NCBI RefSeq assembly: GCF_004912195.1
Contig: NZ_STGW01000013.1
Coordinates: 26,544-90,543, forward strand
Source of the DNA: Nocardioides caeni
Lineage (GTDB): Bacteria; Actinomycetota; Actinomycetes; Propionibacteriales; Nocardioidaceae
Reading direction: 5' to 3'
Length of the DNA stretch: 64,000 nt
Shown piece after piece: positions 59,635-64,000 of the stretch. The position numbers and the translations under genes are program-made. The notes under the pieces are model-generated. The model saw nothing but the letters and a program-made list of their open reading frames with translations. It was not told the origin of the DNA and did no database searches. The stretch's first letter is position 1. Every line of letters starts with the position of its first letter.

Positions 59635-61220
59635 CAGTCGTAGGCCGCTTCGACGATCCAGCCACCCGCCGACAGCCAACGCACCAGCCAGGCGCGGCCG
59701 TCGACGCCGACGAGCTGGAAGCGCGCCGAGCGACCGCCTCCCGATGCGTCGCCCAGCCACCACGACTCGTCGACCGGCCAGGGCCCCGCCCAGGCAGCGA
59801 CGGGCACCCAGTGCCGGCCGATCCGGTAGCGCGCGGGCTCGGCACTGACCGCGCCTCGCACCGAGACGTCGACCGGCGCATCGCTCAGATCGACCACGTC
59901 GGCCGAGAGCGCCTCGGCGAAGACCCGCGTCGGTGCGGGGCCGGGGATCCGTCCCGGCCAGGGGCGGTCGAGCGGGCGGAGGCCGGCGGGCCGCTCCCCC
60001 CACGGCACCAGCGCCTGCCGGTCGGCGGCACTGCGGCCGCCCTGGCGGACGGGGACGCGCACGGCGTCGTAGCCGACCATGGCCTGGACCCGCGCCACCC
60101 CCCGCACGACCTGCTCCTCGGCCCCGCCGCCCCAGAGCCCGTCGGCGTGGTCGCCGGCCGGCTCGACGATCTCGGGGAGGAAGCGCACCAGCTCGATGGG
60201 AGCCGTGATCACCGCGCCCTGGAGCTGCCAGTGCACCCGGTCGACGAGGTCGCGGGAAGTGAAGCAGCGCGGGTGCACCCACCGCCGGGCCGACAGTCCA
60301 CCGTCGAACTCCGCCTCGATCCGCACCGCGGTCGCCACCAGCTGCCGGGCGGCGAGACCGGCGACGAACTCCTCGGCGGTGCGGCGAACGCTGAAGGTCA
60401 CGGCCTCGGCCGAGTCGAGGGGCGGCTCGAAGGGCACCGACCGCGCCAGCTCCGGCGGCGGCGTCCGCGAAGCCAGCCGGGTCTGGGACGCCCCGTGCAC
60501 CCGACGCCACACGTCACTGCCGTAGGAGCCGAACCTGTTGGCGACCTCGCCCGCTCCCAGCGCGGCGAAGTCACCCAGCCGGATCAGTCCCAGCCGACGC
60601 AGCAGGTCGGACAGCGCCGCGCCCTCCGGACCGTCGTCGGCCAGTGCCATCACGGGCAGGTCGCGCAGGAAGACCGCCGAGCCGGCGGCCGGGACGCTCA
60701 CGCACTCCTGTGGTCCGGCCTGGCGCGCCGCCCGCTCCGCGGTGAAGAGATCATCGGCCACGCCGAAGCGGCAGTCCCACACGCCGGCGTCGACGAGAAG
60801 CTCGGACAGCAGCGCGGCCGCGGCCTCCTCCCCGCTCAGCGCGCCGCGGGAGAAGAAGCGTCCCGGCGCGGGGACCGCCAGGAGGCCGGGGCGCAGGGGG
60901 GCCACGCCCGGCCTGACGTCCTCGACCGCGGCCAGCACCGGCTCGAACCAGCGGGCGTCCCGCTCGGGGCTGTCCGTCAGCAGCACGACCTCGGGGCAAC
61001 GTGCCTGGGCGTCGCGACGACGTTGCCCCCGGCGGACGCCCTCGGCCCGGGCGGCGGCGTTGCAGACGGTCACCCGGTTCGCCGAGAGTACGGCGGCAGG
61101 AGCCTCCGCGGCGACCTCGACCTCGGTCTCGGCGAGCTCGAGCAGGCCGGCCCGCACCGACCAGTCCGGGCACCAGAGCACCATCGTTCTCGTCATCGTT
61201 CTCGTCATCGTTCTCGTCAT
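59634..61220 (-). CDS. imuB: ImuB, Y-family-polymerase-like mutasome adaptor
   Basis: 528 residues if read from the first ATG (61220). The real domain begins MVLWCPDWSVRAGLLELAET at ATG 61184. As in other ImuB proteins the Y-family palm lacks the second catalytic acidic pair: the region has GRFFSRGALSGEEAAAALLS. ImuB recruits DnaE2 and the beta clamp. The first 12 residues are three copies of MTRT from a 12-bp tandem repeat. The first ATG overlaps the imuA' stop. Confidence 0.92.
   Translation of the reverse strand: MTRTMTRTMTRTMVLWCPDWSVRAGLLELAETEVEVAAEAPAAVLSANRVTVCNAAARAEGVRRGQRRRDAQARCPEVVLLTDSPERDARWFEPVLAAVEDVRPGVAPLRPGLLAVPAPGRFFSRGALSGEEAAAALLSELLVDAGVWDCRFGVADDLFTAERAARQAGPQECVSVPAAGSAVFLRDLPVMALADDGPEGAALSDLLRRLGLIRLGDFAALGAGEVANRFGSYGSDVWRRVHGASQTRLASRTPPPELARSVPFEPPLDSAEAVTFSVRRTAEEFVAGLAARQLVATAVRIEAEFDGGLSARRWVHPRCFTSRDLVDRVHWQLQGAVITAPIELVRFLPEIVEPAGDHADGLWGGGAEEQVVRGVARVQAMVGYDAVRVPVRQGGRSAADRQALVPWGERPAGLRPLDRPWPGRIPGPAPTRVFAEALSADVVDLSDAPVDVSVRGAVSAEPARYRIGRHWVPVAAWAGPWPVDESWWLGDASGGGRSARFQLVGVDGRAWLVRWLSAGGWIVEAAYD
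61185..61220 (-). repeat. Three tandem 12-bp units at the imuB start
   Basis: ATGACGAGAACG is repeated three times (starts at 61220, 61208 and 61196), followed by a fourth ATG at 61184. Each unit offers an in-frame start codon. Copy-number change would keep the frame and only alter the N-terminal tail and start choice. Confidence 0.85.
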
Positions 61221-61807
61221 GCGCCCTCGTCGAGCAGGACGGTCGAGCGCGCCGCTGCCCGGCCACCCCGACGGGCGACGAGGTCACCGCGCCGTCCACT
61301 GAGCCGGCCCTCGCCCCGTCCCACGCCCAGCCACTCGGCGGACTCGAGACCGAGCCATGCCTCGCACCCCGGCCACTCCCCCTGCACCACGAGCACCGCC
61401 GAGCGGGCACGCAGCCGGGCGTCGAGGATGCCGGCGGACTTCGCGTCGACCGGCCCCGGAGGCCGCAGCGCGACGACCTTCACGACGTCGACGAGGGCAG
61501 CGGTGACCTCCAGCCAGTGCTCACCGGGGCGGGGCACGAGGACGGTCCGGGCCAGGTCGATGCCACGCTGGTGGGCTGCCTCGACACCGAAGTCGTCCCA
61601 GCCGACGAAGCCGACCCACTCACCCGCCTGCGAGGCTCCCGCCACGAGGGTCATCACGAGGCCGGCGGAGTCGGCGCCGTAGACGCTCCCGGTGCGCAGG
61701 CGGACCAGCCCGTCGAGCACGGGCAGGACCGGGACGCTCAGGCGGGTCGGCGCGCCCTGCAGCGCGTCGATCCGACCACGCAGCTGCTCGATCCGGGCGA
61801 CACTCAC
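61217..61807 (-). CDS. imuA: ImuA', SOS mutasome accessory protein
   Basis: 196 residues, RecA-related but short, as in mycobacterial ImuA'. Blocks seen: MSVARIEQLRGRIDALQG, LRTGSVYGADSAGLVMTLVA, GASQAGEWVGFVGWDDFGVE and VLVPRPGEHWLEVTAALVDV. No intact Walker A. It interacts with ImuB in the DnaE2 mutasome. GTG 61807 lies just downstream of the LexA box; its stop overlaps the imuB start. Confidence 0.88.
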   Translation of the reverse strand: MSVARIEQLRGRIDALQGAPTRLSVPVLPVLDGLVRLRTGSVYGADSAGLVMTLVAGASQAGEWVGFVGWDDFGVEAAHQRGIDLARTVLVPRPGEHWLEVTAALVDVVKVVALRPPGPVDAKSAGILDARLRARSAVLVVQGEWPGCEAWLGLESAEWLGVGRGEGRLSGRRGDLVARRGGRAAARSTVLLDEGA

Positions 61808-61817
61808 TCACCCATGA

Positions 61818-61833
61818 TCGAACACCTGTTCGA
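61818..61833. promoter_or_regulatory. LexA (SOS) box upstream of imuA'
   Basis: TCGAAC-ACCT-GTTCGA is a perfect match to the actinobacterial SOS box TCGAAC-N4-GTTCGA. It is 10 bp before the imuA' start codon and 28 bp after the der stop, so it should place the mutasome operon under LexA control. Confidence 0.95.
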
Positions 61834-61861
61834 ACATGGCAAGTCCCGGATCAGGTGCCGG

Positions 61862-63205
61862 TCAGGTCCGGTTCTTGCGCTTCTCCCGGGCCTGGACCTT
61901 GATCTCGATCGGCGTGCCGACGAAGCCGAACTCCTCGCGCAGACGCCGCTCCACGAACCGCTCGTAGCCCTGGTCGAGACGCCCGGTGGTGAACAGTTTG
62001 AAGACCGGTGGCGCGCTCTGGACCTGGCTGCCGAAGAGGATCCGCGGCTGCTTGCCGCCCCGCACCGGGTGCGGGTGCTCGGCCACGATCCGACCGAGGA
62101 AGGCGTTGAGGGCGCCGGTCGAGACCCGGGTCTCCCAGCCCTCGATCGCCCGGTCCAGCGCCGGCACGATTCGGTCGATGTGCCAGCCCGTCCGAGCGGT
62201 GATGTTGATCCGCGGCGCCCACTGCACCTGCACGAGGTCGCGCTCGATCTCGCGGTCGAGGTAGTAGCGACGCTCGGCGTCGACGAGGTCCCACTTGTTG
62301 AACGCGATGACCAGCGCCTTGCCGGCCTCCCGCACCTCCTGCAGGATCCGCATGTCCTGCTCGGCGATGGACTCGTTGCCGGCCAGGACCAGGACACAGA
62401 CCTCGGCGCGCTCGATGGCGGTCGACGTCCGCAACCAGGCGTAGTACTCGTGGCCGGAGGCCTCCTTGACCCGCTTGCGGATCCCGGCGGTGTCGATGAA
62501 GCGCCAGGTCTGTCCGCCGAGATCGATCAGCTCGTCGACGGGGTCGACGGTGGTGCCGGCGACGTTGTCGACGACGACCCGCTCCTCGCCAGCGAGCTGG
62601 TTGAGCAGCGACGACTTGCCGACGTTGGGGCGACCGACGATGGCGATCCGGCGTGGCCCGCCGAGCTCGCCGGGACCGGCCTCGGGGGGCTCGGGGAGGA
62701 TCTCGAGGGCGGCGTCGAGCAAGTCACCGGAGCCGCGGCCGTGCAGGGCCGACACGACGTGCGGCTCGCCCAGCCCGAGGTTCCACAGCCCGTAGGCCTC
62801 CGCCTCGCGACGCTCGTCGTCGACCTTGTTGGCGACCAGGAGCACCGGCTTGCCGGACTTGCGCAGCACCCGCACGACCGCCTCGTCGGCGTCGGTGATG
62901 CCGACCGTGGCGTCGACGACGAAGAGCACGGCGTCGGCCAGGCTGACGGCGACCTCGGCCTGCACCTTGATCCGCTCGGCCATGCCCCGGGCATCGGGGT
63001 CCCAGCCGCCGGTGTCGACGAGCGTGAACGCCCGACCACCCCACTCGGCGTCGTAGGACACGCGGTCGCGGGTCACCCCCGGGATGTCCTCCACGACGGC
63101 CTCGCGGCGGCCGAGGATGCGGTTGACCAGCGTCGACTTGCCAACGTTGGGGCGGCCGACGACGGCCAGCACCGGGACCACCCCGGTCGGGGCAGCTTCA
63201 CTCAT
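61862..63205 (-). CDS. der: GTPase Der (EngA)
   Basis: 447 residues from ATG 63205. Two GTPase domains: [20 protein letters not shown] with VTRD and DTGG (about 17-60), and [20 protein letters not shown] with DTAGIRKR (about 184-230), NKVD and NKWD included. A KH-like C-terminal domain ([20 protein letters not shown]) closes it. It is essential for 50S ribosome assembly. Its start overlaps the plsC-like gene by 8 bp. Confidence 0.97.
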   Translation of the reverse strand: MSEAAPTGVVPVLAVVGRPNVGKSTLVNRILGRREAVVEDIPGVTRDRVSYDAEWGGRAFTLVDTGGWDPDARGMAERIKVQAEVAVSLADAVLFVVDATVGITDADEAVVRVLRKSGKPVLLVANKVDDERREAEAYGLWNLGLGEPHVVSALHGRGSGDLLDAALEILPEPPEAGPGELGGPRRIAIVGRPNVGKSSLLNQLAGEERVVVDNVAGTTVDPVDELIDLGGQTWRFIDTAGIRKRVKEASGHEYYAWLRTSTAIERAEVCVLVLAGNESIAEQDMRILQEVREAGKALVIAFNKWDLVDAERRYYLDREIERDLVQVQWAPRINITARTGWHIDRIVPALDRAIEGWETRVSTGALNAFLGRIVAEHPHPVRGGKQPRILFGSQVQSAPPVFKLFTTGRLDQGYERFVERRLREEFGFVGTPIEIKVQAREKRKNRT

Positions 63206-63932
63206 GACTCTCTCCTTGCGGGAGCGGTCCCGGCAAGGATCGCCCCGTCTCGTCCATCGCGCCGGCCAGGCCCACCTGCATGTGATCACGCAGGGCGGCC
63301 GACGTCAGACGTACATGATCCCGCGTCCGGGGCCAGGACACCGCATCGACGGCCACCGGCTCTCCCACGACGATGTCGATCCGGGCGCCTCGGGACGGCA
63401 ACGAGCCGCTGGTCCCTCCCGGATCCCTGCTGCCCAGGAAGGTGAGCGGTACGACGGGCGCACCCGTCACGAGCGCGAGATAGGCGGCTCCGGAGTGGAA
63501 CACCTCGAGGTCACCCGGGCCTCGGGTCCCCTCGGGAAACACACCGACGCAGCCGCCATCGCGCAGCACCCGCAGCGCGACCCGCACCGCGGCCGGGTCG
63601 GTGCGGGCGCGGTCGAGCCGGATCTGCCCAGAGGCTCGCAGGAAGGCGCCCAGCGCCCCGGTGAACATCTCCTGCTTGGTCAGCGCATGGACCGGCCGCG
63701 GCGCGAAGATGGCCATCAGCGGGCCGTCGATGAAACCGATGTGGTTGCCGGCCACGACAGCCGGCCCCGTGGCGGGGAACCGCTCCGGGTGGTGCACCCG
63801 GACGTCGTACCGCCGGCGGATGAGCCAGCGCGCCGCAGGTCGCGCCCGCTCCAGTAGGCCGCGCCGCGGCAGCCGCGCGCCGTCGCTGCGCGGTCTCTCG
63901 AGGTGCGGACTGCCGAGGCTGAGCGCGTTCAC
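63198..63932 (-). CDS. 1-acyl-glycerol-3-phosphate acyltransferase-like (PlsC family)
   Basis: 244 residues. Motif I is [18 protein letters not shown] (NHx4D), motif [17 protein letters not shown], and VPLTFLG gives the fourth block. It is predicted to acylate lysophosphatidate at the membrane. GTG 63932 overlaps the cmk stop (GTGA), and its 3' end overlaps the der start. cmk-plsC-der is a common actinobacterial order. Confidence 0.9.
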   Translation of the reverse strand: MNALSLGSPHLERPRSDGARLPRRGLLERARPAARWLIRRRYDVRVHHPERFPATGPAVVAGNHIGFIDGPLMAIFAPRPVHALTKQEMFTGALGAFLRASGQIRLDRARTDPAAVRVALRVLRDGGCVGVFPEGTRGPGDLEVFHSGAAYLALVTGAPVVPLTFLGSRDPGGTSGSLPSRGARIDIVVGEPVAVDAVSWPRTRDHVRLTSAALRDHMQVGLAGAMDETGRSLPGPLPQGESHE

Positions 63933-64000
63933 GCCGTTTCCATCACCAGGCCCACGACCAGGTCGACGACCTCGTCGAGCGTGCGGTGGGTGGAGTCGAT
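63929..64000 (-). CDS. cmk: Cytidylate kinase, C-terminal 23 residues (cut by window)
   Basis: The minus-strand frame entering from the window edge reads [23 protein letters not shown] and stops, matching the last helix of CMP kinases (D-S-T-x-x-x-x-x-E-V-V). Its TGA overlaps the GTG of the acyltransferase gene. Assignment rests on this short segment and on the conserved cmk-der neighbourhood. Confidence 0.7.
   Translation of the reverse strand: MDSTHRTLDEVVDLVVGLVMETA

Noticed and set aside
61185..61220. Phase-variable switch at imuB
   Set aside because: The repeat unit is 12 bp, so copy change cannot shift the frame or turn the gene off.
59634..61220. ImuB as an active Y-family translesion polymerase
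   Set aside because: The second catalytic acidic pair is missing, as in known ImuB proteins, which act as adaptors for DnaE2.

Overview
The window is high-GC DNA from a Gram-positive actinobacterium, most likely a member of the Nocardioidaceae (Nocardioides-like). This rests on gene content and order: a HelY-type helicase end, 5'-3' exonuclease, AsnC regulator, lnt, ppm1, fxsA and rbpA; the mycobacterial-type block pgsA2/DUF881/sbp/DUF881/gcvH/garA/ftsR/DUF151/MerR/gcvP; an imuA'-imuB-dnaE2 mutasome; and a cmk-plsC-der block. The genus is inference; the actinobacterial assignment is secure.

Layout. 1-16.5 kb is housekeeping and metabolic: RNA helicase end, exonuclease, AsnC regulator, lipoprotein acylation and polyprenol-phosphate mannose synthesis (lnt-ppm1), fxsA, rbpA, an MFS exporter, a glycerophosphodiesterase, a MurA-like enzyme with an N-terminal XRE domain, a zinc alcohol dehydrogenase, L-serine dehydratase, an SDR and a shortened UvrA paralogue. 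16.6-24.4 kb is accessory. A 2.79-kb integrated element (integrase, membrane protein, HK97-type capsid, head-tail connector) sits at the 3' end of a VOC-family gene, bounded by a 25-bp direct repeat. Beyond it lie a condensation-domain/GNAT fusion, an alpha/beta hydrolase, a truncated dihydrofolate-reductase-like gene, DUF3253 and a Fic protein behind a palindromic promoter. 24.4-33.4 kb holds ABC-F, an F420-type LLM oxidoreductase, a lipoprotein cyclophilin, an SDR, pepN, rmuC and an exported collagen-like protein.

33.4-46.6 kb is a long minus-strand series. A glycine riboswitch precedes gcvP, which overlaps a serine hydrolase and a thioesterase gene. Upstream of it are two MerR regulators, a DUF151 protein, GarA-like FHA, GcvH, two DUF881 proteins around small basic protein, a CDP-alcohol phosphatidyltransferase and two CNNM/CBS membrane proteins. 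These join glycine cleavage, 2-oxoglutarate control and division or envelope functions. 46.6-55.5 kb has acetoacetyl-CoA synthetase, acyltransferases, a broken CDP-glycerol transferase gene, a metallohydrolase-DUF2786 fusion, an Old Yellow Enzyme and an MpaB/DUF2236 protein. 55.6-64 kb has tRNA-Pro(GGG) with a clear terminator, a small lipoprotein, the SOS mutasome operon with a perfect LexA box, and der-plsC-cmk.

The strongest lead is the very small capsid-encoding element, with repeated candidate integrase arm sites on both sides of its att core. An 18-of-19 match to one arm motif also lies 17 kb away between asnC and lnt. No CRISPR array or rRNA was seen.
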